A DNA stretch of 64,000 nucleotides from CAXXOK01 sp963664595. GTDB taxonomy: Bacteria; Bacillota; Clostridia; Christensenellales; Aristaeellaceae. The position numbers and the translations under genes are program-made. Below, one piece after another: positions 1 to 7,556 of the stretch. Numbering within the stretch: position 1 is the stretch's first letter; each line of letters starts with the position of its first letter. The notes below the pieces were generated by a model. It was not told the DNA's origin. It saw nothing but the letters and a program-made list of their open reading frames with translations, and ran no database searches. Location of the stretch: contig CAXXOK010000010.1 in the NCBI GenBank assembly GCA_963664595.2, positions 682,001 through 746,000 on the forward strand, given 5' to 3'.

Positions 1-2
1 TA

Positions 3-3000
3 TTATGGAAAGAAGGGATAATCATTACAGCCGTTCATGATATCAAAAAAAAGAGCGAAGCGCTTCGTGCAAACAAAACGCTCAAGAATCTTTACAAAAT
101 TATCAGCGAATACGGCGATACGGATGCCGCGATCTGGCTGGAGGACGGTACCATACACTCCTTGTCCTATAACGATTACATCCGTATGACCAATAACTAC
201 GCAGCGTATCTGCGCGCCAACATCACAGCAGAGCCGGATTCCTATGTGGTGATCTCCATGGATACCTGCAAGGAATGGTTCCCGACTTTTTGGGGCATTA
301 TCCAGGCAGGCTACAACGCGCTGCTGATTGATGTGAATCTGCCGGACGACCTGTTCCATTATCTCCTTCGCCAGTCAGGCGCAAAAGCCGTTGTTACTAC
401 CATAAAACGGCCGCTGCCCAAGTCGGTCTCTTTTGTGGATGCAAACGAGTTGTTTCAGGCTCCGGAGGCAGAGCCCTTCGAATCGGATGTCTGGGGCGAT
501 CATGTGGCGCTGTGCACCAGCGGTACCACGGGTACCAGCCGGATCTTTGAATACAACGGCCAGGCCATTATTGAGCAGGTTCTGTCTTCCGAGCTGCTGT
601 CCCACAGCATTCCGCGCGCCGCCTCAAACAAAAACATGCGTTCCTTCGCATTTTTACCCTATCACCATGTGTTCGGGTTCTTTACCAACCTGATGTGGAT
701 CGGTTTTCTGGGATATTGCGATATTTACCCCCAGAACCGCACCCCGCAGGTGCTGTTGGAGACGGCGCAGAAATGCCAGCCGAATCTGCTGATCACCGTG
801 CCGTTGGTTGCCAATAACTTCTGTACAAGTCTGCAAAAAAAGCTGGCGAAGGAAAGCGCGTTCAAGCGCGCCATGTTCCAAACCATGAAAGCGCTCAGCC
901 TTGGCATACAAACCGTAGCGCCGGACCTGGGTTTGAAGCTCGCTGAAAAAGTGTTTTTCGGCAGTCTCACCTCAAAGCTGCTGGGCTCCAGCATTACGAC
1001 TATCATCCTTGGCGGCAGCTATACCCCGATGGAGCATCTGAAACTGTTCAATGCTATCGGCTATTACACGATCTGCGGCTTTGGCATGACGGAAACCGCC
1101 ATCACCAGCGTGGAAACCAGCATGAATCTCCGCAAACGCATCAGCGGTTCGGTCGGCAAACCCCTCGCCAACGTGGAATACCGCGTCAAACCCAGTGATG
1201 GCCGCGGCCGCCGCGGCGAGATGTTTATCCGTGGCAAAAGCCTGCATACCGGCCGCCTGATTGATGGCAAACGGATGCCGCCGGATACCATTGAGGGCGG
1301 CTGGTATCCCACGGGCGATGTGGTGCGGCTGGAACGCGGCGACCGCATGTTTGTGGAAGGCCGCTGCAAGGATGTCATCGTAAACGAATCCGGGGAGAAT
1401 GTATACCCCGATGAGCTGGACAATGTGTTTTCCGCCATGGGCGGCGTGGAGCAGAGCACGGTGCTTGGCGTACTCAAGCCCGGCAAAAACCAGAAATACG
1501 AGGATATCGTGCTGGTGTTGAACGTCGGCTCCGCGTACCGTGACGACGCCTTTCTGGAAACCCTCATGCAGGAAATTACCCTGCGCAATTCCAAGCTCCC
1601 TACCTTGAAACGGCTTTCCCGCGTCATTGTTACGCCGGAGCCCCTTCCGCTGGTCAACGGCATCAAGGTGAAGCGACTGGCCCTCAAGGCCATGATTGAG
1701 GATAACAAGCTCGCGTACCGCGACCTGCGCATGGGCACGGGTACGAACAAGCCCACCATTACTGAAGCGCCCAAAGAAGTGGTTGTGCGCGAGGTGCAGC
1801 CCAGCCAATTGCAGCTTGAGGAAATCAAGCAAAAGGTACGGGCACTGTACGCCGAGGCTCTGGACGCGGATCCCGGTTCCTTCTCCGACGATCAGCATTT
1901 CATCGACGATCTGGAGGGCGATAGCCTGCAAATCCTTTCCGCCGCTTTGAAAACAGAGGAGCAGTTTTCCATCACCATTCCCGTAGAGGAATACGGCCAG
2001 TGCACAACCGTAAACGATATGGCCTCCCTGATCTTCGCCAAGCTCAACGGCCAGACCGTGTACGAAAACCAGGGCGAGCCGGATGAAGCTGTTCAGCCGA
2101 TTGACCGGTTCGAGGATACCCCGGAATTCATCGCCTTTCAAAAAAGGCTTGAGGGCCTGAGCATGCTGGGCGGAGACAACCCCTATTTTGTCTGCCATGA
2201 GTCCCCGCTGCGCGATACCAGCATCATGGACGATCATCAGGTGCTCAACTTCGGCTCCTACAACTATGCGGGCATGAGCGGCCGGCCGGAGATTATGCAG
2301 GCTGCCAAGGATGCAATCGACAAATACGGCACCAGCGCCAGCGGCAGCCGTCTGCTGGCCGGTGAAAAGAAGCTCTATATCGAACTGGAAAAAGAACTGG
2401 CCGAATGGAAGCATACCGAGGACGCGCTGGTGCTCGTCGGCGGCCACTCCACCAATGTAACGTTTGTCGGCAACTTCTGTGATCAGAACGACTTGATTCT
2501 GTATGATGTACTGGCGCACAATTCCATCGAGCAGGGCTGCCGCCTGAGCCGTGCCACTGCCAAGCCCTTCCCCCACAACGACGCCGAAGCGCTGGAACGC
2601 ATTCTGCGCGCGCAGCGCGATCGTTATGCCAAGGTGCTGATCATCATTGAAGGCGCTTACAGCATGGACGGCGACGTTGCCGATGTACCCGCCTTTGTGG
2701 CGGTCAAGAAGAAATACGGTTGCTTTCTGATGGTGGACGAAGCTCACAGCGCCTGCGTGATCGGCGAAACCGGCGGCGGTGTGGATGAGTACTTCGGGCT
2801 GGAGCCTGGCGATGTGGATATCAAGATGGGTACGCTGTCCAAGGGCCTTGGCACTTGCGGCGGATACCTGGCCGGAAGCAAGAACCTGATTACCTATTTA
2901 CGGTATAGCTTACCCGGCTTTGTTTTCAGTGTGGGCATTTCTCCCCCGCTCGCGGCCGCGACGCTGGCCAGCATCCGCGCGTTGCGCGGCAATCCCCAGA

Positions 3001-3320
3001 TCATGAAGGATATGAAGCGAAACATCGACTGCTTTATTGCCGAAGCAAAAAAACGCAATCTGGATATCTGCCTGGCCGACCATTCCGCCATTATCCCCGT
3101 GTTGGTCGGCAAGGACGAGGATGCTTTTTTCCTCTCCAACGAGCTGCGCAAGCATGGTGTGTTCGTGCCGCCCGCTGTGTATCCTGCCGTGCCTAAAAAC
3201 AAAGCCCGCCTTCGCTTTTGCGTAATCAGCGAGCATAAGCCGGAGCAGATTGTACAGGCTCTTGATACACTGGTGAAGCTTTCCGCCGATACCGGAATCA
3301 AGTTGCCTTCTCCGCAGTAA
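3..3320 (+). CDS. Adenylation / acyl carrier / alpha-oxoamine synthase fusion (5' partial)
   Basis: Three enzymes lie in one chain. Positions about 100-1720 encode an ANL adenylation domain: SGTTGTS loop near 515, GFGMTET, the TGD motif near 1312, and the catalytic-type lysine in NGIKVKR near 1660. An acyl carrier domain follows near 1810-2050, with the phosphopantetheine serine in EGDSL (codon 1923). A PLP-dependent alpha-oxoamine synthase domain (AONS/KBL/serine palmitoyltransferase type) runs from about 2230 to the end, with DEAHS and the Schiff-base lysine in GTLSKGLG (codon 2841). The expected job, inferred, is to activate an acyl acid, load it on the carrier and condense it decarboxylatively with an amino acid to an alpha-amino ketone. 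The frame is open to the window edge. The only in-window start, TTG at 162, would cut into the adenylation fold, so the true start is probably upstream. A convergent terminator follows. Acyl and amino acid substrates are unknown. Confidence 0.88.
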   Translation, partial: LWKEGIIITAVHDIKKKSEALRANKTLKNLYKIISEYGDTDAAIWLEDGTIHSLSYNDYIRMTNNYAAYLRANITAEPDSYVVISMDTCKEWFPTFWGIIQAGYNALLIDVNLPDDLFHYLLRQSGAKAVVTTIKRPLPKSVSFVDANELFQAPEAEPFESDVWGDHVALCTSGTTGTSRIFEYNGQAIIEQVLSSELLSHSIPRAASNKNMRSFAFLPYHHVFGFFTNLMWIGFLGYCDIYPQNRTPQVLLETAQKCQPNLLITVPLVANNFCTSLQKKLAKESAFKRAMFQTMKALSLGIQTVAPDLGLKLAEKVFFGSLTSKLLGSSITTIILGGSYTPMEHLKLFNAIGYYTICGFGMTETAITSVETSMNLRKRISGSVGKPLANVEYRVKPSDGRGRRGEMFIRGKSLHTGRLIDGKRMPPDTIEGGWYPTGDVVRLERGDRMFVEGRCKDVIVNESGENVYPDELDNVFSAMGGVEQSTVLGVLKPGKNQKYEDIVLVLNVGSAYRDDAFLETLMQEITLRNSKLPTLKRLSRVIVTPEPLPLVNGIKVKRLALKAMIEDNKLAYRDLRMGTGTNKPTITEAPKEVVVREVQPSQLQLEEIKQKVRALYAEALDADPGSFSDDQHFIDDLEGDSLQILSAALKTEEQFSITIPVEEYGQCTTVNDMASLIFAKLNGQTVYENQGEPDEAVQPIDRFEDTPEFIAFQKRLEGLSMLGGDNPYFVCHESPLRDTSIMDDHQVLNFGSYNYAGMSGRPEIMQAAKDAIDKYGTSASGSRLLAGEKKLYIELEKELAEWKHTEDALVLVGGHSTNVTFVGNFCDQNDLILYDVLAHNSIEQGCRLSRATAKPFPHNDAEALERILRAQRDRYAKVLIIIEGAYSMDGDVADVPAFVAVKKKYGCFLMVDEAHSACVIGETGGGVDEYFGLEPGDVDIKMGTLSKGLGTCGGYLAGSKNLITYLRYSLPGFVFSVGISPPLAAATLASIRALRGNPQIMKDMKRNIDCFIAEAKKRNLDICLADHSAIIPVLVGKDEDAFFLSNELRKHGVFVPPAVYPAVPKNKARLRFCVISEHKPEQIVQALDTLVKLSADTGIKLPSPQ

Positions 3321-3336
3321 AAGATCCTCTAAACAA

Positions 3337-3375
3337 AAAGCGGCTGCCGTATCAATCATATACGGCAGCCGCTTT
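3337..3375. terminator. Bidirectional terminator
   Basis: A perfect 15-bp stem (3337-3351 with 3361-3375) and a 9-base loop lie between two convergent genes. A-rich and T-rich flanks make it a plausible rho-independent terminator in both directions. Confidence 0.85.
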
Positions 3376-3404
3376 GTTATGTCTCCGCTTTCGTTGCATC
3401 TCTG

Positions 3405-4448
3405 TTACAGAAGATTCCCTTGCATCAGCTGATCCACAAGCTCAATCGCCCTTGTGAGCCGCTGATCATAGTTGCCGCCCAAGACTACGATTTTATCAAG
3501 AAAACCGTTCGCCTTGTACATATCCAGCAACCGCTCGCTTAAATCCATGCGCAGTGCCTGATTGCCGTTGAGGCGCTGACCATCATCCACCCATCGAACA
3601 TCGGGTAGCAGGTACAGCAGCATATCATAGCGGCTTGCATCAATATAGGCTTCCACCAAAGGATTCCGGTGCCCCAGATAGAGCTCACTGAAATAGTCGG
3701 TATAGGTTGCGTCCGTATCAAAAAAACAAACCCGGTTGGCGGACCGCAGCGCGTGATAGTCCTGCTCATATTGCAGGTGCGCAATCCTGCTGAAATCCGT
3801 ATCGGTGAATATGGTTTCATCATTGCCCAGATAATCCCGGGCGTAGTACCGGCCGACTTCCTCCGACCAGGAGGTGTTGTACAGCTTTGCCATGCATTTG
3901 GTCAGCGTGGTTTTGCCGCAGCTTTCCGTTCCGGCGATCAATACCTTCTTGGCAAAAAACGGTCTGGCGGAACCGAGAATATAATCCCAGTTTCCCAGAA
4001 TGTTATGGCGGATATCCGTAGCGGAAATCGGATAGCGGGTGCGCTTGGGATCGAAGATCTCCACCGCGGCTTCCGGGAAATACTGCTCCAGCATCGCGAG
4101 GAAATCCTGGTCGCCCGCAAAAAACGCATCGATCTTTTCGGGCACAACCTTCCGCATCTCCTGACACCACAATGCCCACCCGGACGGGTAGCGCGGAATG
4201 CTGCTTTCGTTTAACACCCGCACCACAATATGCTCCATGTCCTGTACCTGCTGTGAGATCCACTGCTTGCGCAGTTGATAGGTAATCGTCGGCAGGCAGG
4301 CCTGGCGGCAGATATCCCGGGTTTCCTGCTCGTTATCGGAGATCACCACGATCAGTTTTTCGCACTTGGTGGACGCCTCGATCATTTGATACAAATGGCC
4401 TCTGTGCGGCGGGCAAAAGCGCCCAAAATACACACCGGTCTTATACAT
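3405..4448 (-). CDS. nadR: NadR-type NMN adenylyltransferase / ribosylnicotinamide kinase
   Basis: Bifunctional NAD salvage enzyme. The N-terminal nucleotidyltransferase half starts GVYFGRFCPPHRGH (the HxGH motif of the family) and contains the ISATDIR element; it makes NAD from NMN. The C-terminal half starts with a P-loop (AGTESCGKTT) and phosphorylates nicotinamide riboside. No helix-turn-helix precedes the enzyme, unlike enterobacterial NadR, so a repressor role is not expected. An open frame extends further upstream to 4619, but the ATG at 4448 has GGGAGG at good spacing and puts the catalytic motif right at the N-terminus. A promoter lies directly upstream. Confidence 0.9.
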   Translation of the reverse strand: MYKTGVYFGRFCPPHRGHLYQMIEASTKCEKLIVVISDNEQETRDICRQACLPTITYQLRKQWISQQVQDMEHIVVRVLNESSIPRYPSGWALWCQEMRKVVPEKIDAFFAGDQDFLAMLEQYFPEAAVEIFDPKRTRYPISATDIRHNILGNWDYILGSARPFFAKKVLIAGTESCGKTTLTKCMAKLYNTSWSEEVGRYYARDYLGNDETIFTDTDFSRIAHLQYEQDYHALRSANRVCFFDTDATYTDYFSELYLGHRNPLVEAYIDASRYDMLLYLLPDVRWVDDGQRLNGNQALRMDLSERLLDMYKANGFLDKIVVLGGNYDQRLTRAIELVDQLMQGNLL

Positions 4449-4484
4449 GCAAGGTTCCTCCCTTGAGGTAGCGTTGTGTGCATA

Positions 4485-4513
4485 AGTATAGCTGTTTTTA
4501 CGTTTTTGCACAA
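4485..4513 (-). promoter_or_regulatory. Promoter of nadR
   Basis: On the minus strand, TTGTGC (4508-4513), a 17-bp spacer and TATACT (4485-4490) lie about 40 bp upstream of the nadR start. Confidence 0.6.
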
Positions 4514-4525
4514 GCATATAGCCCA

Positions 4526-4687
4526 GGTAAACATTGATTAAATCCCCTGTCCGATGGCGTTTCAGCTTTTTGTCAGGTTGGGGTTGCGGAACCTGAAGTG
4601 GCAGCAACGCTGCGTTCAAGGTTTCGTATTCCCAAACTTTCGGAAAGATAACGCGCCAGCGTGCAGGGGATTGAATCAGCGTTTACC
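4526..4687 (+). repeat. Dispersed palindromic repeat, copy R1
   Basis: First of six copies of an intergenic element. The ends are inverted repeats of about 24 bp (GGTAAACATTGATTAAATCC at the left, its near complement ending GCGTTTACC at the right, about 3 mismatches). The interior holds a second imperfect hairpin (GGTTGCGGAACC facing GGTTTCG). No ORF of its own. It sits upstream of the nadR promoter and downstream of the SorE-like gene. Confidence 0.85.
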
Positions 4688-4767
4688 GTGGATACTGGTT
4701 ATGTGTTTCGGGCACTCCTTGTCTGAACACGGCAAATCTTATCAACCTTGAAGGTTTGATCAGTAAT

Positions 4768-6030
4768 TTATACGGTCAGTTTGGGCGCATTTGCCAGCAG
4801 GTATTTCTCGGCTTCTACGTTCCACAGGCCGCCGGTCCGGTTGCATAGTTCCGCCAGCTTTGCAAACAGCGGATCGGTTTTTCCCTTTTCCGTAAAATCA
4901 TCAATCGCCGTCAAGGGCAGGCTGATGTGGGTATAAATCAGCTTTTTGCCGCCGGGCACATGCGGAAGATTCAAAATCGTTTCAGCGGCGGAATCCATGC
5001 CCCCGATGTGGGTCACCAGAATGGCCGGTGTGATGCGTTTCTGATCCGCCATCCTCAGTGCTTCACGCATATCGTCCGTATTGCCGCCGGAGGTGCCCAC
5101 CACATGGGTGGCATTGTAATGGACATTGTAAAAATTAAACGGTGCAGAGAACGCAGGGTTGGTGGGACCCGCGAAAAAGTTCAGACAGCCATCATGGCCC
5201 AGGATTTCATCGCCCTGCTGCACGACCATTGGCACAGGCGCGAAAATGAATACCTCGTTGTACCCATCGGCGCCGGAAATCTTTTTCAGCTCCGCAACAG
5301 GGTCCGCCATGTCCTTGGTGTTGAGATAGATCAGCTCCACTCCGTGCTTTGCCGCCTCCTTCGGAGACAGTATCTGGGCGGCGTGCTGCAGACGCGCGTC
5401 GTCGATATCGGTCACGACAATCTTTCCGGAATGCCTGTCCCGGTGTACCATATAATCGATCAGGGCTAACCCCATGGGGCCCGCACCGGCCAGGATGGCC
5501 GCCGCACCGCCCTCTTTGATATCCATCTCGTGGGTGTACTCCCCCTGCGTGGTGTGGTAGCAGGCGTGTACCGCGCCGATCACACAGGAAAGTGGCTCGG
5601 ACAGGGAAGCGGAAAAGTACGCATCACCATCAAAGGTGAGTACATTGCCCTGCTCAATGTATACGTTGGGAACAATGCCGTAGGTCGCGTCCCCGCCCAG
5701 GTATTGGAAGGTATATCCCGCGGCATCGTAGGTTCCCTTCAAGGCGGGCTGTAACGAAATGCGCTGTCCCACCTTGTACTGGCTTTGCCATTTCGATCCG
5801 ATCTCCACAATCTCGGCGGAAAACTCATGCCCGACGATCACCGGATTTTGATCCACATCATTGGGAACGCGCTTGTGATCGCTGCCCTGCATGGCGGCTT
5901 TGTAGGTTGACATGCAGATACTGTCGGAGATGATCCTGATCAGGATCTCATCGGTCTTGATGGCGGGGAGCTCAAAGCTCTCCAGCCGCAAATCGTTTTT
6001 TCCGTATAACCGGAGCGCTGTTGTAAGCAT
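4768..6030 (-). CDS. SorE-like zinc-type alcohol dehydrogenase (L-sorbose-1-phosphate reductase family)
   Basis: Medium-chain dehydrogenase closely resembling L-sorbose-1-phosphate reductase: TTALRLYGKNDLRLE at the N-terminus, GHEF, then the nucleotide-binding ILAGAGPMGL and the family block LNFFAGP...GTSGGNTDDMREA. Such enzymes interconvert a keto-sugar phosphate and a polyol phosphate with NAD(P)H. The actual substrate is unknown. It is the last gene of the six-gene leftward operon. Two ATGs are possible. The one at 6039 overlaps the previous stop (ATGA), but the AAAGG motif abuts it. The ATG at 6030 has the same motif about 9 bases upstream and is preferred. Confidence 0.82.
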   Translation of the reverse strand: MLTTALRLYGKNDLRLESFELPAIKTDEILIRIISDSICMSTYKAAMQGSDHKRVPNDVDQNPVIVGHEFSAEIVEIGSKWQSQYKVGQRISLQPALKGTYDAAGYTFQYLGGDATYGIVPNVYIEQGNVLTFDGDAYFSASLSEPLSCVIGAVHACYHTTQGEYTHEMDIKEGGAAAILAGAGPMGLALIDYMVHRDRHSGKIVVTDIDDARLQHAAQILSPKEAAKHGVELIYLNTKDMADPVAELKKISGADGYNEVFIFAPVPMVVQQGDEILGHDGCLNFFAGPTNPAFSAPFNFYNVHYNATHVVGTSGGNTDDMREALRMADQKRITPAILVTHIGGMDSAAETILNLPHVPGGKKLIYTHISLPLTAIDDFTEKGKTDPLFAKLAELCNRTGGLWNVEAEKYLLANAPKLTV

Positions 6031-6035
6031 AGGTT

Positions 6036-7301
6036 TCATCCTTTCGTGTCTTGCGCTGCCTTGGCATAATGCGCAATGCGGTCGGTAAGCACCGGGTAAG
6101 CCCGGATGGTTTTAGCGGAGAACATCCCGTCGTCAAGGTTCTGTGTCGCCAGCAGCTCATGGCCGATCAACGCCCATGCGGCATCCTTGAGATGTTTGAA
6201 TTCCGGAAGGGCCAGCTGCTTACAGATGAAGGACTGAAACGGCGTGTTGATGTCCTCGCCGCAGATTTGGAACAAATCCTGTTCTTTGCACAGTTTCATG
6301 ATGTGCTGCAGCTGTACTTGGGTATTGCGGGTTGGCATATAGGTTACGGCATTGAAACCAATTTGTTTCAGCCATACGATTAGTTTGTCCAGATAGGCGT
6401 CCTCAAAAACCTGTGTTTTTTTATCCCCCGTTACACTGTTGCCAACATCACCCAGATAGGCATAGGCGGATATGCCGCCTATGGATTTGACAAACGCGAC
6501 GAAATCGGTAATGTGCGGACACTCGTCGGTTGCGGGGATATAGAATTTTTCTACCAGATGGCTCTTGAAAATCCCCAGCAAACGGTAATCGTAATACGGA
6601 TCCTCTGTGTTCAAGAGAATATCCAGCGTTTTGCCCTGTGCTTCAATGCCATATTGCTCCTTGAGCAGCGCAGCCAGCTCATTGCCATTTCCGGCAACGG
6701 TAATGGCCTTTCCCGCCAGCGCGAACAGGATATGCCGCTCGGTTACGGAACCGCCTTCCGCCGCGCAGCTGAGCGGAACCACATCGCGCTCATAGTCCAT
6801 GCGCAGGGAGGGAAGCGTACACAGCGCATTTAAGCGCTCAACCATTTTTGCGTTTCGAACACCGCGGTTTTTCCGGTACGGTGCCAGCCATTCCCCCGCC
6901 TTTTCAATGCTCTGGTAGGGTATACCATGGCACGCCACATAAGCCACGCCGCTTTGATCGGGATTGTTAACGCGCACATGCTCAAAGGGCGTTCCCTGCA
7001 AGCCGCACCGGCATTCAAATCCGTTGGTCACGCTGATACCGATCGCTTTGCCGGCCTGCAGAAATTCTTTTGCGCCCGATACGGAATCATGGTCCATGAT
7101 TCCCGCTGTTGCCAGCCCGTTCAGCCACGCGTGATAGGCAGCGGATGTCGGCGAATACGGCGAAAAGGAATAGGTCGTATGGATATGGTTATTAACAAAA
7201 TCTGTCCGCTCAATCTTTTGACGGTCATTTGCAAGAAGGGTGTCCAGATTGCTCAGGCGTTCCTTCGCGGTGGATGCATCCAGAGAAGCGGTGTTATTCA
7301 T
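6036..7301 (-). CDS. PHP-domain phosphoesterase-like protein
   Basis: Metal-dependent hydrolase of the PHP superfamily: HIHTTYSFSP supplies the HxH metal pair, MDHDSVSGAKEF the second motif, with further ligand candidates in GFECRCG, ACHGIP, ERHILFAL and GEDINTPF. Free-standing PHP enzymes usually hydrolyse small phosphate esters. No polymerase or histidinol-phosphatase context is present. A sugar-phosphate phosphatase step in the surrounding catabolic operon is inferred. Fifth gene of the operon, about 250 bp after the aldolase-SDR gene across a repeat-containing gap; 5 bases before the preferred start of the SorE-like gene. Confidence 0.78.
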   Translation of the reverse strand: MNNTASLDASTAKERLSNLDTLLANDRQKIERTDFVNNHIHTTYSFSPYSPTSAAYHAWLNGLATAGIMDHDSVSGAKEFLQAGKAIGISVTNGFECRCGLQGTPFEHVRVNNPDQSGVAYVACHGIPYQSIEKAGEWLAPYRKNRGVRNAKMVERLNALCTLPSLRMDYERDVVPLSCAAEGGSVTERHILFALAGKAITVAGNGNELAALLKEQYGIEAQGKTLDILLNTEDPYYDYRLLGIFKSHLVEKFYIPATDECPHITDFVAFVKSIGGISAYAYLGDVGNSVTGDKKTQVFEDAYLDKLIVWLKQIGFNAVTYMPTRNTQVQLQHIMKLCKEQDLFQICGEDINTPFQSFICKQLALPEFKHLKDAAWALIGHELLATQNLDDGMFSAKTIRAYPVLTDRIAHYAKAAQDTKG

Positions 7302-7345
7302 GATTAAACCTCATCTTGTGTGTTGCGAAAAGATCGTATAGTTGA

Positions 7346-7422
7346 TTTTTGCGCCAGGCAAGGTGATTTTGCGATGGAATACTTGCGTATTTCAAGCGAA
7401 AGCAGCGATGCCTGACGCAAAA
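7346..7422. repeat. Intergenic hairpin repeat
   Basis: A 77-bp imperfect palindrome: TTTTTGCGCCAGGCA (7346-7360) faces TGCCTGACGCAAAA (7409-7422). A small inner stem-loop (GAATAC-TTGC-GTATTT) sits at the centre. It lies inside the leftward operon between the aldolase-SDR and PHP genes, so it would be transcribed. No downstream T-run was seen. A processing site or mobile palindromic unit is possible. Confidence 0.6.
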
Positions 7423-7530
7423 TAGTGTGGTTTGCGTATACCAGCTGATCTTATCAGTGAAAACGTTCTGGAAATCGGAGTACATCAATCCGTGTAATGG
7501 CTGAATGAACCGTGAGTATAACCGCCTGCG

Positions 7531-7556
7531 TGCAGGGGATTTATTCAGCATTTACC
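7531..7556 (+). repeat. Dispersed palindromic repeat, truncated copy R2
   Basis: Only the right-hand terminal repeat remains: TGCAGGGGATTTATTCAGCA followed by TTTACC. The left end and inner hairpin are absent. Its outermost base is the first base on the plus strand of the aldolase-SDR stop codon (7556-7558). Confidence 0.7.

Noticed and set aside
972..2747. Long minus-strand open frame (591 codons) opposite the fusion enzyme
   Set aside because: It is antisense to a protein with clear domain motifs; its translation has no family features and no RBS, and long antisense frames are expected in GC-rich coding DNA.
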